Positions 36,459 to 45,889 are shown, counted from the stretch's first letter. The stretch is 64,000 nt of DNA from Sulfobacillus thermosulfidooxidans DSM 9293 (GCF_900176145.1 NZ_FWWY01000001.1:62001-126000), one strand, 5' to 3'. The notes: generated by a model from the sequence alone, not told the origin. A program made the numbers and translations.

Positions 36459-38432
36459 TCAACCAGCAGCTACGCGATTTTTTCCTTGACGTTTTGCAGC
36501 ATACATCGCCCGATCCGCCGCAGCAAATAATTCCTCTGCAGTCATGGGCGGATGGAATTCTGCCGCTCCCACACTTATCGTTGCGCCAATCATAGAATCT
36601 TTCCATGCAAACTTCCCATCCATTTCGCGACGAATACGTTCCCCCACGCGAAGTGCTTCGTTGAGCTCAGTTTCCGGTAAAATAATTACAAACTCATCGC
36701 CTGCATAACGGCAGGCCGTATCACGATCACGAATACTCCGGCGGATAACGTTAGCCAAAATTTGGAGATGCGTATCACCAGCGATATGTCCATACCGATC
36801 ATTTATTTGTTTTAAACTGTCTGAGTCGATAAGAAGAAGAGACAATGCTGTATTCGTGGCCACGGCATAATCGACCGCGGAACGCAAGACTAGAGAAAAA
36901 TGACGAGAATTACCAAGGTTAGTGAGATAGTCGGTCAAAGCAATCGACTCGGTTTTCTGGTATAACTGAGCATTTTGAATAGCGATGGCGGCTTGTGACG
37001 CCACAGAGGACACAAACTCCATATGGTCATCATCATAATCAATGCGATACGATTGAACCGACATTGCCCCGATAATCCGTCCTTCATAGACCAATGGAGA
37101 AAAAATGGCGCTTTTGGGCACGCGGAACGATCCCGTCAATTGCGAGGTTCCCATATTGTCTCGCAATAATAAGGGTTCATTCCGTAATAAGACCTGTTCC
37201 GTCGGTGTTCCAGGCCCAATCGCGAGAACCTCTGGAGGATATTCTTTCCCTTCATCATATAAATATTGCATCAGAATATGGCCTGGGTCATTGGGTAAGG
37301 TTAAAGCCACAAAAAAAGAATCCGTTTCAAGTTCGTCAGCCACTGCTTGATGCAATGATCGCAACAGTGTCTCCATTTCTAAATTGCGGTTAACAATCCG
37401 CCCAACCCGTTCCAACACCGCTAGCAGTCTTCCCCGTTTGAGAGAATTGGCTTGTGCCCCTTCAAAACGAATTTGATTCACGACCATATCGGCGAGTCCT
37501 TCAAGAATAACGCGATGGTCATTCAAGGGAGTCTTTTTCCGTACACCGGCAAAGGCTAAAATGCCAATAATTTGATCGCCATCCTTCAAAGGAACCAAAA
37601 CTAATTCCCGATAACCACGGGATAAGAGGCCATGTCCCACTTTGACCGATTCATGACTTGCTAAATTTTTAAAATAAGTAATATCTAAAGATGTTAATGC
37701 CGGTAGTTCATAACTTTCCCGCGGATCCCATTCGCCTTCGACATCTAATCCGATCTGGGCAATTAACTTGAGTTTACCCGACGTGGTCCATTTGGCTGCA
37801 TAACCCGCTTCGATATCGAGTAGTTGGAGTCCTGTTTGTAAAATAGTCTGCACTACAGCTGGTAAGCTCGACAGTTTAACGACGGACTCCTGCAAACTTT
37901 TTAATGCTTGAATTTGTTCCATGGGCAAGCTGCTATTATACAGCGCACGGATGGTTTGCCGCATTGATAACCCTAATGCCGTGGCCGTGATACCTAAAAA
38001 CCCAAGAATTAATTCACGCCACCAAAATTGCGGGTTGTTCCAGCCATGAGATGCCAATGCATAGGCCAGTAAGATGCCGAGCGTTCCCCATGCTGCCCAA
38101 AAAATAGAAGAGTACACTGCTAAAAATAATAAATCAAGGGTATATAACAAAAATGCTTGACTAGCAAATCCGCCGGTAATGTGAATTCCCACCGATATAA
38201 GAAAGACATCGATGGGAATCATCACCATATTAAACCGGCTGAGCATATTCTTGTTGTGTCGGTGTTGTCGTACGATTACAGACGCTGCCCAATATAAGCC
38301 CACAATAATCCAGACAACCCACCTAAATGGTACTGTCACGGCAAATATTGCCGCTAGCGTCCATTCTAACGAACGAGACGCCCATATCACGTCATCGGTT
38401 TCAAAACGTTGCCATATTGACTGCTCGCGCAT
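36459..38432 (-). CDS. Membrane GAF-GGDEF protein (probable diguanylate cyclase)
   Basis: 657 residues. About six membrane segments occupy residues 25-175; two GAF-like domains follow (about 190-330 and 345-490), then a GGDEF domain. The active-site loop is AGDEF within RYAGDEFVIILPE, a known functional variant of GGDEF. Five residues upstream is RDRD, which fits the RxxD inhibitory site, so c-di-GMP feedback control is likely. A metal and GTP site is supported by LLLIDSDSLKQINDRYGHIAGD. It makes c-di-GMP in response to signals sensed by the membrane or GAF parts. No EAL domain is fused. Confidence 0.88.
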   Translation of the reverse strand: MREQSIWQRFETDDVIWASRSLEWTLAAIFAVTVPFRWVVWIIVGLYWAASVIVRQHRHNKNMLSRFNMVMIPIDVFLISVGIHITGGFASQAFLLYTLDLLFLAVYSSIFWAAWGTLGILLAYALASHGWNNPQFWWRELILGFLGITATALGLSMRQTIRALYNSSLPMEQIQALKSLQESVVKLSSLPAVVQTILQTGLQLLDIEAGYAAKWTTSGKLKLIAQIGLDVEGEWDPRESYELPALTSLDITYFKNLASHESVKVGHGLLSRGYRELVLVPLKDGDQIIGILAFAGVRKKTPLNDHRVILEGLADMVVNQIRFEGAQANSLKRGRLLAVLERVGRIVNRNLEMETLLRSLHQAVADELETDSFFVALTLPNDPGHILMQYLYDEGKEYPPEVLAIGPGTPTEQVLLRNEPLLLRDNMGTSQLTGSFRVPKSAIFSPLVYEGRIIGAMSVQSYRIDYDDDHMEFVSSVASQAAIAIQNAQLYQKTESIALTDYLTNLGNSRHFSLVLRSAVDYAVATNTALSLLLIDSDSLKQINDRYGHIAGDTHLQILANVIRRSIRDRDTACRYAGDEFVIILPETELNEALRVGERIRREMDGKFAWKDSMIGATISVGAAEFHPPMTAEELFAAADRAMYAAKRQGKNRVAAG

Positions 38433-38528
38433 CGTTATCTCCCAGTACAGTCCAATTTATCCTGTACTGTTCGCGATCTGATTAAAAAAATCCTTTTAAA
38501 TTGTGAAGAATTTTGTGCCAACTGTTAC

Positions 38529-39077
38529 TTAATTTGGGCGTTCAGGCAATGTTCTCACATCTGCATATCCCCGAAATGGCATTTTAACTTTGGTTATAGC
38601 GCCAATATCATTCACTAATAAATCAGGGACTTCGCGAATGATTTTAGCTGTGACGGTATTACCTATCAGCCAATAAAAATCTCCTAAATCAATCCAGTCA
38701 TCAATCCAGCATTCAAAATGTGCTACCGCGTTGGCCCATAGCGGCACACCCGTCTGTTCGCCATAAATAATCTCATCGACCCCTAGCTTCTCTGGAGTCT
38801 GGGCTCCTTGCAAAAAACGTATTAATAAATCCTTTTGGTCTTCGGCCACTAACGATAGGCCTATGCGGCGTCCACGTTGGACGATTGCTGCTCCTTCCAT
38901 TTCTTTAGCCATAGCAATACCCATACGCGGAGGTTTGTGCGACATGGGGCTAATCCAGCACCCATTATGCATATGACTTTTTTCTCCATCCGATGTCGAA
39001 ATAATAAACGTTCCACGACGCCGAAAATCATAAACAGGTTCTGTCCAGTCAAACTTCGCTCCTGTATCCATTCGCAT
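38529..39077 (-). CDS. Flavin-reductase-like (FMN-binding split barrel) protein
   Basis: 182 residues. RRRGTFIISTSDGEKSHMHNGCWISPMSHKPPRMGIAMAKE resembles the FMN-binding N-terminal core of the flavin reductase family, and the LIGNTVTAKIIREVPDLLVND end resembles the barrel closure. Function could be a flavin reductase or an FMN-binding oxidoreductase. It follows the mutasome cassette by about 40 bases on the same strand, but I see no functional reason for the link. Confidence 0.7.
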   Translation of the reverse strand: MRMDTGAKFDWTEPVYDFRRRGTFIISTSDGEKSHMHNGCWISPMSHKPPRMGIAMAKEMEGAAIVQRGRRIGLSLVAEDQKDLLIRFLQGAQTPEKLGVDEIIYGEQTGVPLWANAVAHFECWIDDWIDLGDFYWLIGNTVTAKIIREVPDLLVNDIGAITKVKMPFRGYADVRTLPERPN

Positions 39078-39119
39078 CTCCTTCCTGTGTCTTAGAACTC
39101 ATCACGATGTTTCATTCTG

Positions 39120-42100
39120 TTAATGAGGAATATCTTGATAAGCCCACGGTGTGATAGTGCGCACATCCATTCCACGATTTTCAACACGTCCTCCTACCAT
39201 AATAACCGATGTCGTCGGACCAAAGAGCAAATGACCAAACTGTTGATAACCTTGAGGGGATAACCGTGCTTCTAAAACTCCCGTTTCATCTAGAAGAGAA
39301 AAAAATACGACGGTCTTCCCACTCCGTGTGGGCGGACGATGAGGGCGAATTAATAATCCTACACACCGGGCAAAACGTCCCGTTTTCATTTGACGTATAT
39401 CTGACGTCGACAGAAATCCTTGACGACGAAGATATTCGCGCCATGGTGCCATCCATTGCTGATGTTGTCCGAACCCGCAATATTGATAGTCCCATGCATT
39501 TTGTGTAGTCAAAGAAGGAGGAGAACCCGATTGGGCATAACGCGCCCTTAAATAGAGACCCTGCGGTAACATTAAGTCTTCTATCAAAAAATTTCGGGGA
39601 ACGTTGAGGCTATCCCAGGCGCCAATATGAATGGTTATCGTCGCTTGAGTCACCGTTAATCCCAAGTCAAGCAATTGTCGTGGCGAATGAAATCCTTCTT
39701 TTGGCCGGTTACTGACAATATGGTTAGCTAACTTCAATCCTAAATGCTTAACAAACCCAAGTCCTATTCTCAGAGCCCTTTCTCCCACTTTTGTGACTCC
39801 TACATCACTCTTATTAATATCAATAGGATAAATCTTAATACCCCGACGCCTAGCTTCTACCAAAAGCACATCGATAGGATAATAACCGAGCGGCTCCGCA
39901 TTAAGTAATCCCATAAAATACTCTGTAGGATAATGTCTTAAAAGATAAGCTGTACGGTAAGCGGTTTCCGCAAAAGCCGCTGCATGTGCTTCATTAAATC
40001 CATAACTGGCATACCCAACAATTTGCTGAAACACCGCATCAGCAACCTCTATTGACACACCCCGTTGCTGGGCTTTTTCTTTGAATTTTTGTCCGAGTTC
40101 TTGCATATCTTCAACCGACCGAGCGTGAGTCATCACCCGTCTTAAAGCATCAGCTTCTCCTGGAGTAAATCCAGCTAAGGTGCTCGCAATGGCAATCACT
40201 TGCTCTTGAAAAAGCACAACGCCATATGTTTTCGATAAAATCGGCTCCAATGCTGGATGCAAATAGGTTACAGATTCCCTCCCTTGTCTGCGGGCGATAA
40301 AGGGATCCACCATATTCCCTTTAATAGGTCCCGGTCGAATCAATGCGAGGCTTGCGACAATATCTTCCCACCGATCAGGCTGCAATCTGAGGGCTAAAGA
40401 GCGTTGGGCTGGACTTTCGAGTTGAAAAACCCCAATCCCCTCTCCTTGTTGCAACTGTTCATAGGTCTTTACGTCATGTAAGGGAATCGCATCATAAGAA
40501 AAATCCGGTGTATCGTGCAAGATCGTTTGGGTTGCAATGTCAACAGCCGTAAAAGTTCTTAATCCCAATAAATCTAATTTCAGCAGTCCCAATGTCTCCA
40601 CATCACGTTTATCAAATTGGATAATTTGGACACCTTTTTGTGAGATTTCGCGCGGACTAATGGCGGATAACGGTCGATCACTAATCACAACTCCTCCTAA
40701 ATGTGTCCCAATATGACGAGGTAATCCTTCAATTTTTGCCGCCCATTGCAGAAGCGTTTGGAGTTTAGAGTGTTCCGGATATTGCCGCAACTCAGGAATC
40801 TCATTCCAATGAGATATAATATGAGATAGAGAACTTTCGGGAAGCGATTTCGCGACGCGGTCTAACTCTTCAATTGGAAACCCTAAGACTTTTCCCACTT
40901 CACGTAGAGCCGAACGTTGACGAAAAGTTTGATACGTGGCCACCCGTGCCACATGTTCTTCTCCATACCGACTGTGAACATACGCAATCACTTGATCCCG
41001 GTAACGCGCATCGAAATCTATATCAATATCTGGCATTTCTTGACGTTCCGGACTCATAAATCGTTCAAATAATAAATTGCGAGAAAATGCATCAACCTCT
41101 GTAATCCCTAAACAATACGCGACGACAGAATCAGCAGCCGATCCACGCCCTGCAAATCGAATGCGATGTTCTCTGGCAAAACGAGTAACATCCCAAACCA
41201 CAAGAAAATATTCGGTAAACCCTGAGGCTTCAATAATTTTCAGTTCGTGTTCAATGCGTGGCCATACTTTGGTCAGACGATCCTTATACCGCCATTGGGC
41301 GCCTTTTTTGACTAATGTCCTAAGATATTCCTGAGCACTTACATTTGAGGGTAAAGCAAAACGAGGGGCATAACGTTGATTTAAAATATTTGGTGTTTCC
41401 AAGCGTTCCGCTAATTGTAAAGTATTGGATAGGGCTTCAGGCCAACGACTTAATGCCGTTTCCATCGCCGACCATGGCTTAATATAATTTTCAGCATTTA
41501 AATGTCGTGATGGATCAATCTCTTCAATCTTTTGCCCCAGTCGGATACATGTTAATAAATCAAAAGTCCCAAAATCTTTTTTCTCTGCATAGTGGGCAGC
41601 AGAAGTTGCTATGGTCGGAATTTTTTTCCATGCAGACAAATCGGTTAACGCATGAAAAAAAGCACCGTCACCGGGAAGATAATTAGCGGCCATTTCAATA
41701 AATAGATTAGATCTCCCAAAAATCGCGGCTAACCGCTCAAGAATCACAGGCATTTGCGTCTTCTGTTGTTTAAACCATGCCTGTCCCAAAATTCCTCGGC
41801 GATCGCCTGTTAAGGCCACAAGCCCCGGACCATGACGCTCCAATATGTCCCAACTCACACGAGGATTCAAGCGGGGCGATGTAAGATGAGCCTCTGATAA
41901 TAACGACACTAAAGCGGAATAACCTACCGTGTTTGGCACAAGCAAAACAAGACGTCCCAGGTCCTCTACTTCAACTTCTGCGCCGACTATAGCTCGAATT
42001 CCGAACTGTTTCGCTTCGTTTAAAAATGTCACAATGCCGGATATACGGTGTGTATCTGTTAGGGCTACAGTCGTAATATTTTCTGCGGCCGCTTGCCTAA

Positions 42101-42194
42101 TTAAATCACGCGGTAATGATGCCCCTTCGAGAAATGAAAAAGCTGAATGGACATGCAAATGTGCTCCCGGTCGCGTCAACGTCATAATGATCAA
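39120..42194 (-). CDS. dnaE2: Error-prone DNA polymerase III alpha subunit (DnaE2/ImuC-like)
   Basis: 1024 residues, shorter than replicative DnaE (about 1,150). The PHP domain begins HLHVHSAFSFLEGASLPRDLI. The C-family polymerase core has RFAGRGSAADSVVAYCLGI, the catalytic MPDIDIDFD and HIGTHLGGVVISD. QVIAIASTLAGFTPGEADALRRVM and the GYASYGFNEAHAAAFAETAYRTAYLL segment follow, then an OB fold near the C-terminus. These features and the neighbours mark the DnaE2/ImuC branch, which copies across lesions during SOS. It is the last gene of the cassette with the ImuB-like protein. Confidence 0.92.
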   Translation of the reverse strand: MIIMTLTRPGAHLHVHSAFSFLEGASLPRDLIRQAAAENITTVALTDTHRISGIVTFLNEAKQFGIRAIVGAEVEVEDLGRLVLLVPNTVGYSALVSLLSEAHLTSPRLNPRVSWDILERHGPGLVALTGDRRGILGQAWFKQQKTQMPVILERLAAIFGRSNLFIEMAANYLPGDGAFFHALTDLSAWKKIPTIATSAAHYAEKKDFGTFDLLTCIRLGQKIEEIDPSRHLNAENYIKPWSAMETALSRWPEALSNTLQLAERLETPNILNQRYAPRFALPSNVSAQEYLRTLVKKGAQWRYKDRLTKVWPRIEHELKIIEASGFTEYFLVVWDVTRFAREHRIRFAGRGSAADSVVAYCLGITEVDAFSRNLLFERFMSPERQEMPDIDIDFDARYRDQVIAYVHSRYGEEHVARVATYQTFRQRSALREVGKVLGFPIEELDRVAKSLPESSLSHIISHWNEIPELRQYPEHSKLQTLLQWAAKIEGLPRHIGTHLGGVVISDRPLSAISPREISQKGVQIIQFDKRDVETLGLLKLDLLGLRTFTAVDIATQTILHDTPDFSYDAIPLHDVKTYEQLQQGEGIGVFQLESPAQRSLALRLQPDRWEDIVASLALIRPGPIKGNMVDPFIARRQGRESVTYLHPALEPILSKTYGVVLFQEQVIAIASTLAGFTPGEADALRRVMTHARSVEDMQELGQKFKEKAQQRGVSIEVADAVFQQIVGYASYGFNEAHAAAFAETAYRTAYLLRHYPTEYFMGLLNAEPLGYYPIDVLLVEARRRGIKIYPIDINKSDVGVTKVGERALRIGLGFVKHLGLKLANHIVSNRPKEGFHSPRQLLDLGLTVTQATITIHIGAWDSLNVPRNFLIEDLMLPQGLYLRARYAQSGSPPSLTTQNAWDYQYCGFGQHQQWMAPWREYLRRQGFLSTSDIRQMKTGRFARCVGLLIRPHRPPTRSGKTVVFFSLLDETGVLEARLSPQGYQQFGHLLFGPTTSVIMVGGRVENRGMDVRTITPWAYQDIPH

Positions 42195-42218
42195 GTCCTC
42201 TTGATCCTAGGTATTATG

Positions 42219-42374
42219 CTATTGAAGAGCCATTGCCTGCAGTTTTTTAATGAGGGGTAGCGCACGAGTGTAAAGATGATCCAAAGGAGAATTTTTTCGA
42301 ATCCGAAAAACATGATGACCGATACGAATAGGAGCTGAATGCGTGGTTGTTGGAAAGACAATAACCTTCCCCAT
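42219..42374 (-). CDS. 51-residue protein in the mutasome cassette
   Basis: A small basic protein (MGKVIVFPTTTHSAPIRIG...) encoded between the DUF6504-like gene and dnaE2, 18 bases after the former and 24 before the latter. An AAAGGCGG site lies upstream of the ATG. No family recognised. Tight packing argues for a real gene; it may be a small mutasome factor. Confidence 0.55.
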   Translation of the reverse strand: MGKVIVFPTTTHSAPIRIGHHVFRIRKNSPLDHLYTRALPLIKKLQAMALQ

Positions 42375-42392
42375 AAAAGTTACACCGCCTTT

Positions 42393-42656
42393 CTAATCGT
42401 AAACACGATAAATCCACCATTGATTACTTTGAGGGTAACAGACTAATTCATAAACTCCTTGATTCTCCGTTAATACTCTCCAAAACCACAGTTCAGGTTC
42501 TCCACGCCACCACTCCGAAACATCTCGCCAATAATCAATAATGCGAATAATTTTATGAAATTGACCGTGCCACCAGAACCGATAAGGCACACGATCTTTT
42601 AGTTCGACTTTAACCAGAGATTTTGATTGATCTTCTAATTCCGAATAAAAATCCAT
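42393..42656 (-). CDS. DUF6504-like small protein of the mutasome cassette
   Basis: 87 residues, nine of them tryptophan. RVPYRFWWHGQFHKIIRIIDYWRDVSEWWRG and ELWFWRVLTENQGVYELVCYPQSNQWWIYRVYD match my memory of DUF6504, a small protein found beside ImuB and DnaE2 in Actinobacteria and relatives. Its biochemical role is not known to me. It lies between the ImuB-like gene and dnaE2, which supports a shared function in SOS mutagenesis. Confidence 0.75.
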   Translation of the reverse strand: MDFYSELEDQSKSLVKVELKDRVPYRFWWHGQFHKIIRIIDYWRDVSEWWRGEPELWFWRVLTENQGVYELVCYPQSNQWWIYRVYD

Positions 42657-42886
42657 TCATCAGATATTCTCGGCGCAAAACCCGGTCCTTGAGACCAAGG
42701 AGAAGCGCCACGTCCTCCTTCTTTGTGTAATCAGTGCTCCGTTCTGATGGATCTATCCTCGCTTCCGCTAAACTAGTGTCTTTCTTAAACTAACGGTGAC
42801 AAAGCCCACTATATGAGTCCCAAAACAGCAATGTCTCTTTTAGATTGAACGATCCAGAACCGCCCTAATTTAGCCGATTTGAGTTT
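42657..42886. other. 230-base gap inside the mutasome cassette
   Basis: The stretch lies between the ImuB-like and DUF6504-like genes. I see a GAAGGAGG purine run near its 3' end (minus strand) but no convincing gene. It could carry an internal promoter or an unrecognised short frame. Confidence 0.35.
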
Positions 42887-43978
42887 TTAGTTCTTTCCGG
42901 CAACAGTACGGCGCCAGGGATCCCAATATTGCAGTAATTGATCACGTCGGGAAATGGGTGACAAACCATGTACCATTTCTGTATGGTGCGCTGGAACAGA
43001 GGCCCACCACATTAACTGGTCCGAATTTAAAGCCTCGGGATGATGAGCTTCCAATGTCACACGTTCCAGATAAGCGGAAGGAAGACGCAAAACGAGGGAC
43101 AAAAAACGCGTCACGACCTGCTGAATATTTTGAGTGGGCAAAGGCCATTTACGTTCTCGAACTTCGATCCCTTGATCATCTTGCCAGATAATCCGGAAAT
43201 ACCGGCTGCCCTGATGATTTTTTTGAAGAGTCTCTCCCACTTTCTCTGCCAAATAGCGAATTAATTCTAAAAATCCCTGCTGAAGAGGTTCTTCAAAACC
43301 CATTGTGACACGAATAGGTTCCCGAGATTTATGAAAAGCCAATGAGAACGAGTTCTTCTGCTCTTGCAAAAACTGATGGACATAAGGAACATCTCCGACT
43401 TTTTCCCATCCACGTCGTTTCCATTCCTGAATGGTTCGTACGGGCAGATGAGAAAACCATTTTAAAGGTATTTCTTCCCACATTCTCTCGGTATTCTGTG
43501 ATGGAAGAACATACGCAATTTGTGCATCCTCTTGCCATCTTTCCACCCACTGAGGATATTTTTCCCCATATAAGGAGATCCACCGAGAAAGTAATGGGTG
43601 AATAGATATTCCCATTCGGATACGTAAGGCCCACCGTGGCACCAATTCTTTAATTAATTGGCGCCATTCATCATAACGGATTTCAGACTGTTGCCAATAA
43701 CCTTCTCGGACATCTTCCAGTCGATAAGAAATCGTATGTTGTTCTAGCCAAGATGACAGGTGATTATAAGTCTGTTGATAATCTTCAGAACGCCAAGGGA
43801 TCCATTTGGCTTGGGGATAATGCCATTTAATTTCTTCAACTGGCATGTTGGGGTGAATTCCCAGATCCCATCCTTGTCTATCGACATCAAATACAACATG
43901 GTCGCGGACGACAATATAAGGTTCTTGAAGGATATGGCCAGACCGGACAATATGTCCTAAATACCAATAAATAATCAT
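42887..43978 (-). CDS. imuB: ImuB-like inactive Y-family polymerase homologue
   Basis: About 363 residues. Y-family features remain: VVFDVDRQGWDLGIHPNMPVEEIKWHYPQAKWIPW, a RSEDYQQTYNHLSSWLE palm stretch, and the HhH-like LPVRTIQEWKRRGWEKVGDVPYVH. Where active enzymes have the catalytic SxDE, this protein has VREGYWQ, so it is probably inactive, as ImuB is. In other bacteria ImuB joins DnaE2 to the beta clamp. It is shorter than ImuB (about 500 residues), and ImuA is absent here. ATG at 43978 has GGAGA upstream. A LexA box sits at its promoter. Confidence 0.72.
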   Translation of the reverse strand: MIIYWYLGHIVRSGHILQEPYIVVRDHVVFDVDRQGWDLGIHPNMPVEEIKWHYPQAKWIPWRSEDYQQTYNHLSSWLEQHTISYRLEDVREGYWQQSEIRYDEWRQLIKELVPRWALRIRMGISIHPLLSRWISLYGEKYPQWVERWQEDAQIAYVLPSQNTERMWEEIPLKWFSHLPVRTIQEWKRRGWEKVGDVPYVHQFLQEQKNSFSLAFHKSREPIRVTMGFEEPLQQGFLELIRYLAEKVGETLQKNHQGSRYFRIIWQDDQGIEVRERKWPLPTQNIQQVVTRFLSLVLRLPSAYLERVTLEAHHPEALNSDQLMWWASVPAHHTEMVHGLSPISRRDQLLQYWDPWRRTVAGKN

Positions 43979-43994
43979 CTTGATCTCTCCATGT

Positions 43995-44008
43995 GGAACA
44001 TTTGTTCG
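43995..44008 (-). promoter_or_regulatory. LexA (DinR-type) box before the mutasome
   Basis: CGAACAAATGTTCC on the minus strand matches the Bacillus SOS box CGAACNNNNGTTCG in all but the last base. It lies 14 bases after the -10 element, in the start region of the imuB transcript, as expected for repression by LexA. Confidence 0.88.
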
Positions 44009-44021
44009 CTTTTCTGGTTTT

Positions 44022-44050
44022 ATTATACCCACCCCATAGGGGTTTATCAA
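44022..44050 (-). promoter_or_regulatory. Sigma-A promoter of the mutasome cassette
   Basis: TTGATA (44045-44050), exactly 17 bases, TATAAT (44022-44027). The spacer holds a short palindrome (ACCCC-tat-GGGGT). The -35 abuts the T-tract of the preceding operon's terminator. Confidence 0.85.
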
Positions 44051-44052
44051 TC

Positions 44053-44088
44053 AAAAAGGTCTGGAACTTTTCGTCAAAGTTCCAGACC
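44053..44088 (-). terminator. Terminator of the liu-type operon
   Basis: GGTCTGGAACTTT and AAAGTTCCAGACC form a perfect 13-base stem with a short loop, followed by TTTTTG on the minus strand, just before the mutasome promoter. Confidence 0.93.
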
Positions 44089-44105
44089 CTCGAAAAATAG
44101 CCGCA

Positions 44106-44888
44106 TCACCTAGATGCCGGTGAAGATGACCACTGGGGAGGACGTTTTTCTTGAAAGGCTTTGATCCCCTCACGGGAATCTTCAGACATCGCAACGAGGG
44201 ATACCATATTTTTAAGATATTCAACGGCTTTATGATATTCCAAGTCCTGGGCTTGGCTCCATGCTTCTTTGCCCATTCGTGTAATCAAAGGGCTACCTAA
44301 ACTAATCATCTCAGCCAACTCCATGGCTCGACGCTGTACTTCGCTAAAAGGAACTACCGCATTGCAAAATCCCCATTGATTCATTTCTTCTGTCTTCACC
44401 AAACGCCCTGTCAGAGCAAGTTCTAACGTTCTTCTAGGTCCAATCAGCCGGGAAATAGGTGCCATGACAACCATAGGAAATAAGCCAATTTTCACTTCCG
44501 GCAAACCAAAATACCCATCTTCAGCCGCAATCACAAAATCTGCTGCTGCTGCTAGTCCCATGCCCCCAGCTAATGTATAACCAAATGTAGCGGCAATAAC
44601 GGGCACAGACACCTGATGAATGGTTTCGATTAACGTGGCCATTAAAGAAAAATAATGGCGAACGGACTCTACGGTTTTAAGTGTGGCCACTTCATTCAAA
44701 TCCGCCCCGGCACAAAAGGCTTTTTCTCCTTGCGCACTGAGAATAATGACACGAACTTCCGGGTCTTGTCCCAACGTCGAAAATGCATGAATCAGATCTT
44801 GAATCGTTTCGCGGTTTAATGCATTACGGACTTCCGGGCGATTTAAAATGATTTTACCAATGGGTTTCCGCTCAATTTGGATGTTCAT
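44106..44888 (-). CDS. Enoyl-CoA hydratase family, probable methylglutaconyl-CoA hydratase
   Basis: 260 residues of the crotonase family. [33 protein letters not shown] with the oxyanion-hole GADL, TFGYTLAGGMGLAAAADFVIAAED and a YFGLPEVKIGLFP motif. Both catalytic glutamate positions appear retained. The neighbours (HMG-CoA lyase, acyl-CoA carboxylase, acyl-CoA dehydrogenase) support methylglutaconyl-CoA hydratase (LiuC role) over a general enoyl-CoA hydratase. It is the last gene of the operon. Confidence 0.88.
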   Translation of the reverse strand: MNIQIERKPIGKIILNRPEVRNALNRETIQDLIHAFSTLGQDPEVRVIILSAQGEKAFCAGADLNEVATLKTVESVRHYFSLMATLIETIHQVSVPVIAATFGYTLAGGMGLAAAADFVIAAEDGYFGLPEVKIGLFPMVVMAPISRLIGPRRTLELALTGRLVKTEEMNQWGFCNAVVPFSEVQRRAMELAEMISLGSPLITRMGKEAWSQAQDLEYHKAVEYLKNMVSLVAMSEDSREGIKAFQEKRPPQWSSSPASR

Positions 44889-44938
44889 CCCGGTACCATC
44901 CCTTCTTCATCAAATAGCCTTACAAAAACTAACCACAA

Positions 44939-45871
44939 CTAATTTTTTGCATTCACCGGAATCATTTTACCGCCAGCATGAAACACCTTAGACGGCACAT
45001 CATGCCCTAACTTTTCCACTAAAAACTGCGTCGTGGATAGTAATTGCTGCAAATGAATTCCCGTAGAAATGCCCATTTCTGTCAAGCAATAGACACTATC
45101 TTCAGTGGATAAATTTCCTCCCGCTCCGGGAGAAAATGGGGACCCCCCGATGCCTCCCAACGCCGTTTCAAATCGTGATGCCCCACTGCCGACCGCTGCT
45201 AATAAATTGGCCAGGGCCGTCCCTCGTGTATCATGAAAATGCAACGCCAATTGAATTCCAGGCAATTTCTGCTGAAACGCTTGCACCATTTGAGCCACCT
45301 GTTTAGGATTGGCAACCCCCACGGTATCTCCTAAAGCGATTTCTGAGATACCGAGATCTTGTAATCGTTCAGCCAATTCTAATACCGAGGACAACGGGAC
45401 AATGCCCTCATAAGGGCAACCAAAAGCCGTTACAATAACTGCAGACACTGTAATTCCGTGCGGCTTAGCCATCGCACAAATATCATGAAATCCCTCAAGC
45501 GATTCATGAATGGAGCGATGCACATTTTTTTGATTATGGGTCTCACTGGCTGATACAAAAACAGTCATTTCATCAGGTTTCGTCGCGATAGCCCGTTCGG
45601 CGCCTTTGGGATTAGGCACTAACACCGAATAAACAACCCCTGGTTTGCGTTCAATGGACGTCATCACTTGTTCAGCATCCGCCATTTGGGGAAGCCACTT
45701 GGGACTAACAAATGATGTGACTTCAATTCGAGGAACACCAGCTTGCGCTAATTGATTAACCAGCCGGACTTTATCTTCCGTATTTAAAATAACGTGTTCT
45801 GCTTGAAGTCCATCTCGGGGTGACACATCCCGAAACCACACAAATTCCGGTTCCTTCCATTGCCATGCCAT
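44939..45871 (-). CDS. Hydroxymethylglutaryl-CoA lyase
   Basis: 310 residues, HMGL-like TIM barrel. RDVSPRDGLQAEHV carries the metal-binding aspartate, VSASETHNQKNVHRS, GDTVGVANPKQVAQM, HFHDTRGTALANLLAAV and a glycine-rich GIGGSPFSPGAGGNLSTED loop with the cysteine region are as in MvaB/LiuE. It splits HMG-CoA to acetyl-CoA and acetoacetate, the end of leucine degradation. AGAGGTG precedes the ATG. Confidence 0.94.
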   Translation of the reverse strand: MAWQWKEPEFVWFRDVSPRDGLQAEHVILNTEDKVRLVNQLAQAGVPRIEVTSFVSPKWLPQMADAEQVMTSIERKPGVVYSVLVPNPKGAERAIATKPDEMTVFVSASETHNQKNVHRSIHESLEGFHDICAMAKPHGITVSAVIVTAFGCPYEGIVPLSSVLELAERLQDLGISEIALGDTVGVANPKQVAQMVQAFQQKLPGIQLALHFHDTRGTALANLLAAVGSGASRFETALGGIGGSPFSPGAGGNLSTEDSVYCLTEMGISTGIHLQQLLSTTQFLVEKLGHDVPSKVFHAGGKMIPVNAKN

Positions 45872-45889
45872 CTGTCTGCACCTCTTTTC

